NCBI GenBank assembly: GCA_020086605.1
Contig: JACBWW010000015.1
Location: 10,699,511-10,763,510, forward strand
Origin: Lanius collurio
Taxonomy: Eukaryota; Chordata; Aves; Passeriformes; Laniidae
Length of the DNA: 64,000 nt
Reading direction: 5' to 3'
Part shown: in pieces, positions 27,407 to 40,722 of the stretch
How the letters are laid out: every line of letters begins with the position of its first letter
How positions within the stretch are numbered: the first letter of the stretch is position 1
The notes under the pieces: generated by a model
Told to the model about the DNA's origin: nothing
Databases searched by the model: none
What the model saw: only the letters and a program-made list of their open reading frames with translations
Translations under genes and position numbers: made by a program

Positions 27407-30400
27407 CCACAAAGGTAACAGAGAAGGTGAAGAAAGTGGTAAGATTCACATGATGAATTTTCAGCACAGAATCAGATAACCTGAAATGCTTATTTCTGTG
27501 TAAAAAGGAATAAAAGTAATACTTGAATAAACAGTGATTTTTAAATTAAAACTCATTACAGGCAGTGTAATGCACTTTTAATAAGATTTCCAGACATAAA
27601 ATTTTCCCATTCTATTCACAGTTTCTTCAGTGAAAAAAAATTTGCAGTTTCTTGAACATTCATATTATCTTTTGAATTTGAAGACCTTATATCACATATC
27701 TTTTTTCCACTCATTGAATTTAAAAAAATGAATTAATTTATTGTCACTAAACCCATGGTATCTTCAACCACTAAGTCTCAGTTAATTCTTACCAAAACTG
27801 AATCTGATAAAGAGTCATCTTCTACTGGTTCAGTGATGTGAGTAATAAAATTTAAAATATGTAGCCATGATTTTTATAATTTGTTTACCTTAAAAAAAAA
27901 TATACATTTTGGTCCAGAGAAATTCTGCTATCAATATATTTTCATTTCATTTTTTGTGGATTTTTTCATCTCTTTAATGCTTCTTCCTCCTTGAACTTTT
28001 ATACTGTGTCTTGAATTTTTTAACTTTTAATAATTTACTTCCACTGTTAGTGACTAGCCCACCAGGTTTCAAATATCCATATAATACCCTCTACACACAC
28101 AGTAGTAGTTCTTGTCTTTCTGTTTGTTAACATACATCTGTCTTTGCAAACTTTGCAGTTACTTCTTCTTGACTATATTTAACTCACTGTGTTCAGCTCT
28201 CCCATGAACAGTTATAACCTACTTTGATATTGTGTTATTATTAAATATTCCTCCCTCATGATCATTCTTTATCTATTGCAACATGTCCTGTGACTTTCTT
28301 TTCCCCCTTTTCTTTGTGTAAGTATGCAATTGCATAGTGAGTGCAAATTTGCCCCCTTTGATTTTCAGGATCGTTGCAGTCATGGTTACCTGAAGGCTGT
28401 TTTTCTCTAAAATGAACTCCATCCAGTAACTGTGTTGTGTTTCTGAACACCTGTCTATGGCTAAAGGTCTTAAAAATGTAATGTTATTTTATCCTAGTAG
28501 TCATCTATCAATTTTCACAGTTTATTCAGTCCATCTCCTACTTCTTTGTTTTGTTTTTTGATATAAAAAGGATATAAGGAAAGTAACACTTGAAAACCTC
28601 TACTATTTTAATTCCTTGGTCTAACAGTTTGTCATATTCTTGATACTTTAGGAGGAATCTATCAAATCTATCATGATGGATGAATAGCAGATTCCACTCT
28701 GTTGACCTTTGGCTCTTATTCAGCCTCAAATAAACTCCTGCTGCTCTTTTCTCTTTCATCTAACTCGGTCTCATTTTTTCCTGTTTCTCCAGCTGTAGCT
28801 GTCTCACGTCATCCTTTTCTATGCCCCTGCAATCCTAGTTGTTATTTTCTTCCTCTACTTATTATTTTTCTTTTTATATTTCTCCTGCAAACTCATCATT
28901 TATACTACCTGTTTTATATCCAGCATCTAATCTTTTTCTGAGTATTCTTCTCCTCAGTTTCCTGTGTTCTTGGAGACTTTTCCATAAGCTTTTCAAATAT
29001 AAACTCCTTCCATTTACACAACAGCTCAGTAGCCACCAGGTCTTGACCAAGTTACTCTGTGATGTTTCCCTGGCGTATCATTCAAGAGAAAAGGTGACCT
29101 CTTATTTTGTCACCATTGCTGTCTCCTTCATTCTTCAGACTCACTGTAGCTCTGCATTACTATCAACATATTTTCCTTACTTTTAACTCTAAAAATTATA
29201 AATAGAAATTCTAGCTTTTTCTCTCAGATACCATAGGATATAGGATATAAGACAGGAGAAAAGATATGACAAGGAAAAGGAAGATGCTGAGACAAGCAAG
29301 GAACAAAAAACCCCAGCAGAATCCATGTCTGCCACAACACTTTAATAAATAAGAACTAACAGATTGTCTGATGGAGTTCTGTGTGATTCACTCACAGTTT
29401 CCTATTTTGGTTGAACAAGATTCACAAGGACAGTGGATGAAAAATTGTAAATAAACTGTTGAAAACTTAAATCAGATTAAGATAACCCAAACTGATTTGT
29501 ATTCTCATCTAGTTTTGGTCAATTGACTTAATTGGATCTATGTTAATTTACACTGTCTGAGAAACTTGTCTATTCCTGGTTATGGCATTAATTTAAATAG
29601 GGCACATATCATGTCAGATAGGGAAGCCAAGAATTTGAAATGCATGACAGGCCATCCTGAAATATTTATTGTTGCCAGTGATTAGTTATCACCACTTCCA
29701 AAATCACATGCAACAGATATTGAGCCTGTTTTCGTTTGCTTATGAAGGCTCCTTTTTGAGAAATATTACCAAAAAATAGATATTTGTAGTTTACACTAAA
29801 ATTGATCATGTGTTAAAAGTTAGGAAAATGCTATAATAAAACAGTATCCTGGGACAAAGTTTTATGGCGTTTCTTTTGCAAGTTTTGGGAGGGGGAGTTT
29901 GGTTGGTTTTGAGTTTGTCTGTTACCTGGTTTGGTTTGGTTTTCATCTAGCAATCAAAAAGCCAACCCAAAACCCCACAATGCTTCACAGAATTTTCTCT
30001 TCCCTTGTACTTCTCATCACAATGATATATCCCTAACAGTAGCTTTGTATTGCCCTTCATTCTATACTGAATTTTGAGTTACATTCTTAGACATAAAGTA
30101 TTTACAGAGATATCAATATGAATAATGCCAACACATTGGCAAACACAGACACAAGTTTCCCTTTAATAAGAATAAATGAATCTTCGCTGTCTCTAAAAAT
30201 AAAATCTGTCAATTTTTTTTTTCACAACATTCAGTTCAACGCTGCTTAAGCTACAGTGGAAGGACAGATGTGCTGTGGAAAGAACTGATCTGGCTCTGGA
30301 GCTGGTCAGTGTCCCTAGGCCTGAGACTATAAGAAACACAGTGCAGAAACACCTGCATGGCTTTGCAAGTGCCAGCTTGTGACTTACATGTCTTGTGCTA

Positions 30401-32210
30401 AGCCAGAACTAAGAAAGTGCAACTGAACCCTGCTGACTTTGTTTAGTCTCTGTACTTCTTGCCTTGATGTGTCCTGTAGTATCTATATTTTCTGAGGTAT
30501 CAGAGATTCTGGCTGTGAATAGTCAAAAAACAGGAAAGACTAAAGCAGGGATTTGGAATTTCTCCAAAGTGCGGTAACAGCACAAGAAAATTCTGTCATT
30601 GATTCCGTTTCCTCACAGCCAGAGGAGGAACTTCGCTTCTATTCATTTGGAGTCAATATTATTCTGATGTTCATGGCTCCAGTTTCTACATTAAATTAGA
30701 CTTATATTGTCCTTAAATAAGAGAGGTGAAGAGCCAAGCTGATCCATCCTTCTGCAAGTGAAGGAAAAGTTCTTAGTATCTCTCTATCCTTCTGATCTTC
30801 TGTTATTTCCACCATCCCTCACCCAGCCTCAGTCTCCTACAGTTTAAGAAAGAAGTTAGCAGTCTTTGAGGGTTATGTTCAACCTTTCAAAAGCTATGTT
30901 TTTCTACTTCAAATTCTCTCTCAAAGTACCTTATTTAGGACTCTCATTTCCTATCTGTTTGATATTTAGTCGCATTGTGGCCCTAAAGAAGAAGATAAAA
31001 GTAAACTCACAATAGCAGCCAAAGGCATAGCAAAAGATAAAAATAGTCTCTATTTATGACAACTTTCTTACATATTTTTGAGTGGACTTTTACTTATTAC
31101 CAAAAGACATTATAATGCACATCTTAAAACACAACTGCCTATTCATAAAATTAAGATATTAATCCCCTAAATAATTAATAAAAAACATTATTTTACAAGT
31201 TTCTCAGTTAAGGGTGAGTAATGCCTGGAAGTGTCACAGGCTGCTTGTTAAATCAGAGATAACAGAAATTCAGGTAATGTTTATGGTTTGTTTTTTTTTC
31301 TCTAGCAAATCTCTTCAATAAATACTGGTAGATCAACCAGAATAATTTCTTTTCATAAAGAGATTTGCATATTTTTCTGCAGATTGACTATAAAATAGGC
31401 ATAAATTTTCATAAACTAAATGTTATTTCTGAATTATTTTGTAGATGTTTCCTGATTTTCCTATATGTATGCCAAAAAATACACGTTTCCTTTCAGAACA
31501 GGAAAAAGATGCAAAAGTTAGGGCAGTACACAGAGATTTGGTGTTTTACTAGTTTTGCATGAATGGACAGAGTTTGACTTGTCAGAATAGATTGATTCAA
31601 AGCTATGCAGAGATGCAAGGTTTGGTCTCCCCAAAGAGCCTTTCTTTTCCTTTATTCACTGTTTTTTACAGTACAAGCCGGAGAAAATTTGTACTCTGAA
31701 TGCTGGCAAAAATCTCATATCCCAATTAGAAAAGGACTTGCCCCAAGCACTTTTTGCTCCTAGTTAGAAGTCTGAACTTGTTCATCATAAGTATGTTTCC
31801 ATTGCACCATATGGTCTCTAACTATGAATTATACTTTCGTGATAGAAATAAAGGCAGACCTTCTGCATATAAGAGTACAGAAAATGAAAGCCAAAGCTTT
31901 TGATAGACATCTGACTGTTCTTTCCTGTGGTAGCTGCCTTTCTCATAATAATTAATCAGAACTCTAAACTTTTTGCTGAATATATGATCATTAAAATGGT
32001 AAAAGCATGATCTTCCTACCAGTACTGATTTTGCCTCCAAATTTTCAAAATGACCATCTTCTGTCACTGAAAGCACTCCAGCTGTGCTGCACAACAGGAT
32101 AAGGAACATATTTCTGTTTCCGCAGGAAGCGGCTTGCTTTGTGTTCTGAACTTTCTAACTTTTCCAGCTCTACATTATTTTTTTATACAAATCATTCATG
32201 GATTAAATGC

Positions 32211-32228
32211 AAAAAAAAAAAAAAAAAA
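32211..32228 (+). repeat. poly(A) tract, A18
   Basis: The longest A run in the window. An ATTAAA hexamer lies at 32202-32207, but the upstream sequence is ordinary AT-rich DNA and no target duplication was seen. A simple homopolymer is the better reading; a retroposed 3' end is possible. Confidence 0.75.
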
Positions 32229-32507
32229 TAGTTAGCCAAATAAAAAGGACATATATGAAGAATAAACTAGAAGCAATCAAGATGTGCCAGCAACTTATTG
32301 CCTTTCAGTAAATGGGGACATTATCTATCCTTAATGCACTGCAGTTAGCAGCAAAATATAGGTGGAAAAAATGTTCTAGGACCTTTTTTAAGTCCTTGGG
32401 ATTCTAGAGGAGACCTTCATGAGTCTTCCAGTGATTTTTTTAGTGTTCAATCAAAGTTGCCATTATTAACATCTAAAATTGCACCACAACCATTTCCATG
32501 AAATTAA

Positions 32508-32660
32508 GAATTACAGAATCCCAAAATGTTCCATGTTGAAAGAGACCTCTGGGAGTCAACTTGTCAAACTCTTAAATGCCCCATTCAAGCAGGCTCATCT
32601 AGAGTGGAGATGGTAGACCATGTCCAGATGACTTTTGAATATCTCTAAGATCAAGATGCA
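32508..32660 (-). mobile_element. CR1 LINE, short 3' tail
   Basis: About 150 bp matches the CR1 3' region in minus orientation. It starts GAATTACAGAATCCCAAAAT, continues GTTGAAAGAGACCTCTGGGA, then CATGTCCAGATGACTTTTGA (32618-32637) and an ATATCTCTAAG block equivalent to the consensus ATATCTCCAAGGATGG segment. No coding part remains. It is a severely 5'-truncated or partly deleted copy, and many substitutions indicate age. Confidence 0.85.
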
Positions 32661-33632
32661 GTTCAAACTTTGGAATTGTTCTTAGCAAAATTATAGGGAC
32701 ACAGTTGGAGTTGTAGGAGGAAGATATTGCTATTAAGATCACATGGAGTATCATGACACTAAATTGCATTTGTAGCTGTGCTTTTGTTTTCCATGCCTTA
32801 AAAGTGAAGCAGTAACAATGTCTTACAAATGGCATAATATAAAGGCTTTCATATCATCTGACTTTGGGCACCCAAACTAAAAAGCTAACTGAGTTCTTTT
32901 CCTAGTGTTTTTACATTCATTTGAGATACTGTGTTATTAAGGAACCTACACAAAGTCTTCCTTGGATCAAACTCTGAAAGATCTTTCTCTCTCCAGTTGC
33001 TTGTAGAGGGACCCTAGGGAACATAACCATCTACCTTAGCTTGGTAGTTATGACATCTCCCAGTCCAGCCCAGAGATACTATAAAAGAAAACAAAATACT
33101 GGGCATCATGTCCGTAGCTCCTCACTAGAGTAGCTAAGAAACACATTATTCACCTCTGTTCTGCTAGCTGTTAGTATTCAGAATTAAAATGGTCCAAACT
33201 GCCTGAGGTAACATGAATAAAACAGAAAAAAACCTACAAGTGTCATAATATATATCTGAATGTGACAATCTGTGTTAATTCAAAAGGTCTATGTTTCATG
33301 CTTATATTAATAACCTATTTAAAATCCCTTACCACTAGAATAAACTCTATGAGAAACAACAGGAAGAAATGCAAATGCAAGAAACATATTTTCATAAATT
33401 TTATAAACTTACCTTGTGGGTACTACACAAGTTATTTGATGTAACAATTTAATCTCTTTGTGATTCTAAACATACTTAAGAATAGTAAGAAAGCTGTCAA
33501 TGTACATGTCTTATATTTCTTAAATCTTAAAGTATCACAGTGCTTGCACAAGCTTTTTCCTTTAACCCATATATATTTAAAAGACCACAAATCAGATCTG
33601 TTTTCCTGTTAGTAGCAAATGAGTAGGTCTGA
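32661..33632. other. unique DNA, no gene
   Basis: Ordinary AT-rich sequence between a CR1 tail and solo LTR A. No gene, repeat or regulatory signal was recognised. A slightly GC-richer portion at about 32990-33130 has no identifiable origin. Confidence 0.6.
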
Positions 33633-33639
33633 TGAGCTC
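33633..33639 (+). repeat. left target-site duplication of LTR A (TGAGCTC)
   Basis: TGAGCTC sits directly outside the left end of LTR A and recurs directly outside its right end at 34194-34200. Retroviral integrases typically duplicate 4-6 bp, so the extra matching base is likely chance or a boundary ambiguity of one base. Confidence 0.7.
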
Positions 33640-34193
33640 TCATGGTTTAACCCCAGACAGCAGCCAAGCCCTACGCATCCCCTTGCTCACTGCCCCACTA
33701 GTAGGAACTGGGAGAAGGGTAGAAGGTAGAGAACATGTGGGTTGAGATTAAGATACATAAGAAAAGCAAAACAAGGAATTAATTCACTGCTTCCCATGGG
33801 CAGGCAGGTGTTCAGTCATCTCCAGGAGAGCCCCATCACATTTAATGGTTGCTTGGGAAGACAAACACCATCACTCCAAACATCCCCCTTCCTCCTTCCT
33901 GCTCCCCACTTTATATACTGACCATGATGTCATGTGGTGTGGGAATGTCCCTTTGGTCAATTGGGGTCACCTGTCCTGGCTGTGTCTCCTCCCAGCCTCC
34001 CATGCACCCTCAACTTTTCCCATCCTGTGGCAGAATGAAAGGCAGGAAAGCCCTTGGCTCTGTGCAAGCCCTGCTCAGTGACAACAGGAACATCTCTTTG
34101 TTATCATCACTGTGTTCAGCACAAATCCAAAACACAGCCCCATGCCAGCCACTATGAAGAAAATTAACTCTACCCCAACCAAAAGCAGCACAC
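33640..34193 (-). mobile_element. solo LTR A of an avian endogenous retrovirus
   Basis: A 554-bp block starts CATGGTTTAACCCCAG after one base and ends AACCAAAAGCAGCACA, both recognisable as the ends of a common avian ERV LTR. On the minus strand, taken as the sense strand, a TATA box (TATATAAAGT, plus 33908-33917) and conserved flanking blocks are in U3; the TTAACCCCAG end is then U5. Matching TGAGCTC on both sides shows a single LTR left by recombination between the two LTRs of a provirus; no gag, pol or env adjoins it. ERV class (ERVL-like or ERVK-like) cannot be settled by eye. Possible effect: an unused or residual promoter and polyadenylation site. Confidence 0.9.
33908..33917 (-). promoter_or_regulatory. 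TATA box of LTR A
   Basis: On the minus strand the sequence is TATATAAAGT. Its place in the middle of the LTR, and the equivalent ATATAAAG in LTR C, fit a U3 core promoter. Whether it still drives transcription is unknown. Confidence 0.6.
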
Positions 34194-34200
34194 TGAGCTC
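34194..34200 (+). repeat. right target-site duplication of LTR A (TGAGCTC)
   Basis: Exact copy of the seven bases to the left of LTR A. Together they define the element as one integrated LTR. Confidence 0.7.
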
Positions 34201-35582
34201 AGGATGTTTTAGGTTGATAGGTTTGAATTAAGCTTATCAAAATCACTCAGACTAACAATTGACAGTATGAAGGCATCTCTATTTTGAAAAATCACTTTGG
34301 AAATGGCTAATGTTTTATGGGAAGGTGAGAATGGGATTGGTACTTGAAGGTATTGAGGTTCATTGCAGTGTTTCTGCAGAAAGTGGAAGTATTCCTCTTT
34401 TGTGTATTGCAGGTTTTGCTCAATAAAATTTACATTTTAGTCTACAGGGAAGTTCATGCTGATCAGAGTGGCAGTAGGTACTCCAGAAATTGTTCTGTTT
34501 ACCAGCACAACTAAACTGGCATTATTTTCTGTTCATGTAATAAAATCTAAGGGTTTTGCCTTGAAATGACAGAGAATCATATTGAATTGGTTCTTCAATT
34601 CTTTATTGCAATGTGGTTAAATCAACACTTGGACTGCCCCAAAGACACAGTTCTAAGCCCCTCTTCTAATTGTGTTTTTCTATTTGTTCCTATGAAACAA
34701 CCATTTTACATGGATGTCAACAGACACCCTGAAAATGTACATCCCCCAGCTCATCTTCACTATGACAAGTCTGAAGCATGCTATGTGCCACTCACTCTTT
34801 CCCCTCTTCTTGCACAAAGTTGTCAGTGTAAATATTCTACATCAATATTTTTACTTCCATTTGCATGCAGTTACTTGTTTAAATATTACTTAATACATGT
34901 ATTTACATGCACTAACACATTTACACGTATTTTTACATGCTGTGTAAGTGTAGAGTGAGACCTAATTTGTCATCTTAAATTTAATGTAGCTTCTCTGACT
35001 TCCATAACTCTCTTCTATTTTTTCTTGTTCTTTTTACTTGATTAAGTCTATGCTTTCCCCCTCTCTGCTTCAAACCTTCCTGAATCAGACCATTCACTTT
35101 TCTCTCTCTTTTCTGGGTCTTTACACTCACAAATTTTCATATCTGCTTCTTAATGCTCCCTCATCACTCTGTGTGTAAAACAAATTGAGTTCTCTGTGGT
35201 GGAGCACAGGCAGGGCACAAATTCTAATAGTATAATTTAAAAGGTCAGAACAGTGTTGCTGAAAACTATGCTTGAACAGCTCAAAACGGCTGTTCTCATT
35301 AACAGGATACTTTTTCTGATCCAACTGAGAGAAAAAGTCAGTGGATCTTTACAATCAAAGGTGCAGAATCATGAGGAGGAAAATGCAACAGAAACAGAAA
35401 TAATCTTGAAGTGTACGCTGGAACTGTGTCAGTGTTCTGCTCTGACAGAACTGAATTTAGTAGAAATTTTGACATAGACTTTAACAGGAAAAATCCTCAA
35501 ATCAATGTGAACACGAATGTCTATTTCGTGTGTGTTTGTGTGTCTTTGTGACAAGCCTATGAAAACATATTACTTGCCGTGG

Positions 35583-35646
35583 CATATATATATATATATA
35601 TATATATATACGCATACATATATATATATACACACACATATATATG
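35583..35646 (+). repeat. compound (TA)n-(CA)n microsatellite
   Basis: About 14 uninterrupted TA units are followed by CGCATACA, six more TA units, CACACACA and a further TATATAT. This is the longest dinucleotide array in the window and likely polymorphic in length. The TA part is self-complementary and can form cruciform structures. Short frames predicted across it (runs of Tyr-Ile) are artefacts of the repeat. Confidence 0.95.
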
Positions 35647-37654
35647 CTCTTTGCATTAGAGTAACTCCCTTTCAAAGTCCATACAATGCATTTTGTGCAG
35701 TTTATGACTTCAGCTTTGGGCAAGGATATAACAGATCTGAAAACACAGCATCCTCATATGGGACTTCTGTTTTTCCTTAACAAAATTAAGAAGCTTTCAC
35801 TGTCTTGGATCCACTACTTTGTTTTTAAATTTCAGTAAGACTGTAGCCCCACATGAGGAAAGCATACTTGTCTAAACTCTTACACCTTATCCTAAAAGCC
35901 CAACATGAGAGTTAGAAGGCAGACTACCTCTGGTTAAATTAGAGATGGCATGTGAATGCACTCAGTTATTAAGACACCAAATTTAAGAAAGTTTTATTTT
36001 AAATCTCTAATTTCTTCACTGAAATAAACAGGCATCCTAACCCTGCAGCTTCAACAAAAAGAACAAAGCAAAGTAACACAGGGATGTCTCTTGTTTGTCC
36101 TCAAAGTGGTCCTGTGGATATTTGATATACCAGTATTGGTAAGATGTAACAACACATAGAGGTTAATGGCACCTGGTCTGTCAACTGTTCCCTGAGGCAG
36201 CATTGTTTACAGATTAAGGATTAAAGGTAAAATTTTAATAGATGATTTAGGGGTATTGCATTCAAATGTCTGGTTTGGTTGGTCTTGTTTGTTCACTTTT
36301 TTGGATGAGCTAATGTAAGGAAACTGGCAAAATATACATCTATGTATCACAAAGAAATTGGAGTTGTTGCTTTGGGGATTTTTCACTCCATATTCACTAC
36401 TCTGGAATACTAAAACATGATTATGTACTGACAGTTAAACTATCTAAGCAGATGTTTAAATGCATGCTATCAATTTTTTATCTAACTTAGATGGTGGTTA
36501 GAATATTTGCTGAAACCAAAGAAGGACAAAAGCTTATTTTAACATCTGATTTAGTTCTGTGTGTGATGACCTCCTGACTTTACTAAATCAAGCATAAATC
36601 TCTCATTGTCTGCAATGAAGACAGTATTTCATCCTTTTCATATCAATACAGTGCAGCAATATATACTCTTTTTTTTTGACAATTGTTTTTTATACAGTTT
36701 CACTCCTCACAGTTAATGTCAGAACTGAACTCCTGCATAACATGACACAAAGCGTTTACTCCTCTGGAAACTGTCATGCGTATCATGCATATTAAATCCA
36801 GTGGTACCATTACATGATCCTACACATACAATTGCTTCCTAAAAAGATGTGTGTGAAAAACAAGATGGAAAATTCTGCAGCATCTCAAGAAGTCCACAGG
36901 GAATTGCAGCATAAGCCAGGCACAGGCAGACAAAGGCCTCAAAAACACCTTTTCATCTCTAACCCCTTCTGTGTCATCCTACTTTAGAAATTTCAATTAC
37001 TTCATTCTGTCCTGTCCTATATCAAAAGCCTCTCTATCAGGTGAAAACATTTTTGAAAGCAAAGTATTTCAATATTCAGAAAAATTAAAACATGAGGTTC
37101 AGGTAAGGTACAGCAGACACTAAGGAATGGCTGGTGCCCAGGCCCCATACAGACAGAACCTCTGCTGCTCTGCCAGCTCTTTCCTTTCAAGTTCTGCAGG
37201 GCTGGGGGGCTTCTCAGCCTTGTCATTATTTTTCTTCTGATCTACATCTCTTCATGAACTCATCCTTCATTCCTCTGGGCACTAACCAGGACATCTGAGT
37301 GGTAAGGGGAGAAAAATATTAGCCAGATATGATGACCCCCTATATAAGGGTATTAAATACGTCCCTACGGAGTTGATTTTAAAATGTCTTAAAAACTTCT
37401 TTGAAATATCTCACAAAGAAAGAAAAAATATGATGTATGATTTCAAATAACCACCATCATCATTTTAGATTTATCTTTTCTAGAGTTGCTCCTAAAAAAC
37501 TTGAAAGAATTAAAGGTTGATATTGTCCATTATAGGAAGAAAGGATGCCTACACAGAACAGTGCTATGGAAGTTCATCACCTACTCAGTTGAAGCAGCTC
37601 AAAGCTCTCCTGCATTAAAGATATTAAAAATATCAATTTCAAGTAAGGTATTTT

Positions 37655-37671
37655 TGTGTATGTGTGTGTGT
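37655..37671 (+). repeat. short (TG)n run
   Basis: GTATGTGTGTGTGTAA-type sequence with about five uninterrupted TG units. Low-complexity only. Confidence 0.6.
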
Positions 37672-38120
37672 AATCCTCATTTCTAGTCTGTGTTGGCATC
37701 TTTGATAAGAAATAATGCTTTTACTAAGGCAGGTATCCAACCATCATTATGTATTTACCAAAGGCAAAAGTAGAAGCAGTGCAGTTAAAATTGGATTCTG
37801 GTTTTAAGCAACAATTTCCATTATGTTTAAATGTGGAGCACTGCAAAAGCTTCTCATAACATTAAAAAAAAGATGAAGCCTTTCTTGTCTTTAATGGCAT
37901 GATCTCTATCACATATGTTTTTCTAAGCCAAGGACCTAATTTTCAGCTTCATTCCGGTACAACTTGAGGAACAGTATTGCAAGAACCAAAATCAGCAGTT
38001 CCCACTTGGCCATAGGAGAGCTGGGAGTGGGGTAAGGGAGAGGAATTAAAAATTGACTAGTTTCTGCTTAATACAGAACCCAGAAAATAAAATTATGTGC
38101 ACAGTTGAGCTTACTAAATA

Positions 38121-38258
38121 TTATTTATCAAATACATTATTCATTGAATCTTTGTCATTTTTCATTGACTAATTTATTTAAAAAGTACTGCTTATGATAG
38201 TCAACCAATTCTGCAGCAGTCAAAATAGTATTTGTCAAATAAATTATTTGATAAATAA
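38121..38258. repeat. AT-rich inverted repeat, 13-bp perfect outer arms
   Basis: TTATTTATCAAAT at 38121-38133 is repeated exactly as its reverse complement ATTTGATAAATAA at 38246-38258. The right arm is also part of a tighter 12-bp hairpin with one mismatch (TATTTGTCAAAT, five-base loop, ATTTGATAAATA; 38229-38257). ACATTATTCA also recurs directly inside and outside the arms. A non-autonomous terminal-inverted-repeat element of about 138 bp is conceivable, but the arms are AT-rich, no target duplication is clear, and such elements are scarce in birds. Confidence 0.4.
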
Positions 38259-40722
38259 TGACATTATTCAAATCCCTTAGTTAGCGGTATTCATTTATTT
38301 ACTTCTTTATTTTCAGCTAGCTTTAACCTCTACCATGGAGTAAAGCTGACTAAATACAAATTGATGAGACACATTAAATGCTAAAATACAGCCCAGACAG
38401 TGCTTATTTTCCACTAGTCAATTCTTCTTAAAAAAAATTGTTAAAGAACAAGTTTTAATACTCTTACCTTCAGCTAGTCTTTAATACTTTGTTTATTTGT
38501 TTGTTTCCTCTGGTCCTCCTTTCAAGCTTATCATACAATTTTCTAGATGATAATGGTCTTTTTAATATAGTTTATATCCAGGAGGCAACTCAATACCATT
38601 TTTCAGAAATGCTCTTCAACTGCAAACTTTGACTATCTCTAAAGATTTAACTACAATTTAAATACTCATATATAAGTTCATAAAAATAGAATTCTGAGAA
38701 TGAATGTTGTGCACTAGAAAATGACTCAAGCTCTGCTTTAGTTTCTGTGACTGAAAAACAGGGAATTCACAGTGCAGGAATAAACAAGACTATTTTGAAA
38801 TTAAGAAAATACTATAGACAACTGGACAGAAACCTTATCCATGAGCAGGATGCTGAGCAAGTGGAACAAGAATTTTTATCAATGATCATGTCTTCCTCCC
38901 TTTCTATATGCCCAGTATGAGATAACTGGGACTATGTTCATAGAATTAGTGAGTATTCATGACTGCATCCAAATACAACCAGAGTCAATTTCAAGCACAT
39001 GCAATACTGCAGAATTACTAACCTCTCAGGGGAAAAAAAAAAATCTAAAACACAAGGAAAAAAACACTCCAATGTCCAACAATACAAGAGTAAGCATGGA
39101 AATTGCAGATGCCACTTGATAGTTTTGTCAATAGTTCTCCATTTTTGAAAAGGAGCTGTCAATGTTCCCATTGTTTGGATTCTATGCAATAAATCTGCTA
39201 TATTTATAGAGCACATATATCCATGAAAATCAACACAATACTTATTCTTCTGTTCTCTTTACAATAAAATCTTTGTAGAAGTGATAAATAACTTTTGCAA
39301 ACATTGACACAAATGGTAACCCTACTCCAACACCATACTTCATAGAAGCGCCAAGTCCAAATTGTCCCTACTCAAAAGCCTTACTCTGAGTGACTAAGCT
39401 CTTGATAGAATCTGCCTCTTGATATTTAACTAGATTGTTATTAATTCAGCTGTAGGTAGCAATGATCTCTATCTGATGCTACAACTCACTCAGAAGGCAT
39501 GAGGTTATTTTTAAGGATAAAAGTAAATGCATTACCTGAAAACAGGAGATGTTTAACAAAACTGCTAATAATATGATTTAACTAACTGAGCAGCTTTTAC
39601 TGAGAACTTAGAAACCAAAGTAATCCCCAACAGCAGTAAGATTTATTTGCATGCTTTCTGATCATTGTTATGCATAAACAACATTTTGCAAATTCAGCAA
39701 GATAAAAGATTGCAATTTTGTAGTAAATTTGTTCTTTATGAGTCACTAATCTTTAGTTTAATGAAGAAACCACCTTAACACATCTGAGCTGCAGTATGCC
39801 TGGCTGGCTTGTTTCAGGTGCTGGGGATAATATGCCATCTGTCTTTTTTCCTGACTTTTTTTTCCTAGGATATGGGCCAGACAGAATTGATGTTTCAACC
39901 CCTTAGCTTCTCTGAGGCTGAATACTGTTCCAAAATGTAGAGTAAGGGGGTAGCACAGTGGTAAAGCTATAGCTGGGGAGACAGATTGTGCTGAGGGATA
40001 GCTCTGCACCCCACTATGAGATGTCAGTTTGTGCACAGCCTTGCAGACAAATGAGCTCCAGAAGGCCTTGCCTTCAAAAAAGAGCCGAGGTTGGTCTGAA
40101 CCAGCTGTACTCTTTGAAATGTTCTCACTCCAGTGTTCATATGCCTACTTTTCATATTTTATACAGTTTTTGATCTGAATAGGCAAGCTATCACACAAGA
40201 GGGGGAAATAAATTATAAGATCCAGCAATTATACCAGGAAAAAAAATTACAAAGATGTGTGCTATTTTTTTTGGTAGAAGTTTGCTCTTTCAAACATATG
40301 GCAAATATAGGGTCTCATACTACATATTTTGAAGGACCCTGAACTGAACAGTAAATGCCCAGTTCTGCTACCCTACAATGATGGGAATCAGTAGAAATTC
40401 TCCTGATAAATGAGGTGTCTCCAGATTTACTTGTCAGTAAAAAAGGAGAGTAGGACTTGGAGCTGAGAGTATTCATCATCTTGTAGGAACAGAGCCAAAT
40501 CCTGGGCACTTCCACGGCTGAAGAAAGGAGACAAAGCATATGCTGCCTCATATGAACTAAATGCCACTTGTCTTCTAAAGCTGTTTTTACTGTAAGACTG
40601 CTACTATTTGTTTTCCCACAGTCCCCGTAGGTACAGTAAAAATTTAATTTCTACTCTAAATATTTAAATCCCAGTCAAACCTGTTAACATTTTGAAGGAT
40701 AAACACAAAGAAGATGTGCAAT

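Larger units (their letters stand above)
21753..32507. other. long AT-rich unique DNA, no gene
   Basis: Almost 11 kb without a recognisable gene or transposon. It carries a T17 run (21985-22001), an A15 run leading into a GAGAGAGG purine tract (22818-22845), a small tandem duplication (27363-27406) and an A18 run (32211-32228). The part from about 25100 to 26600 is especially AT-rich. G-rich and T-rich strand bias appears near 29880-29945 (repeated GGTTTGG). No frame exceeds about 115 codons. Confidence 0.65.
34201..40722. other. AT-rich unique DNA with a microsatellite
   Basis: No gene was recognised. The stretch holds the TA/CA microsatellite (35583-35646), a short TG run (37655-37671), TTTG repeats near 38490-38510, and an AT-rich inverted repeat at 38121-38258. 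Open frames reach 130 codons (34566-34958, plus) but are not protein-like. Although this region and its continuation lie between two LTRs of the same family, no retroviral internal sequence is present. Confidence 0.65.

Noticed and set aside
29880..29975. G/T-rich strand with repeated GGTTTGG followed by CCAACCCAAAACC
   Set aside because: It suggests a hairpin or telomere-like repeat at first, but the complementarity is patchy and there is no TTAGGG array.
34566..34958. Plus-strand frame of 130 codons
   Set aside because: It has a Cys, His and Phe-rich mixture with no domain, in unique AT-rich DNA and without a credible start context or homologous motif.
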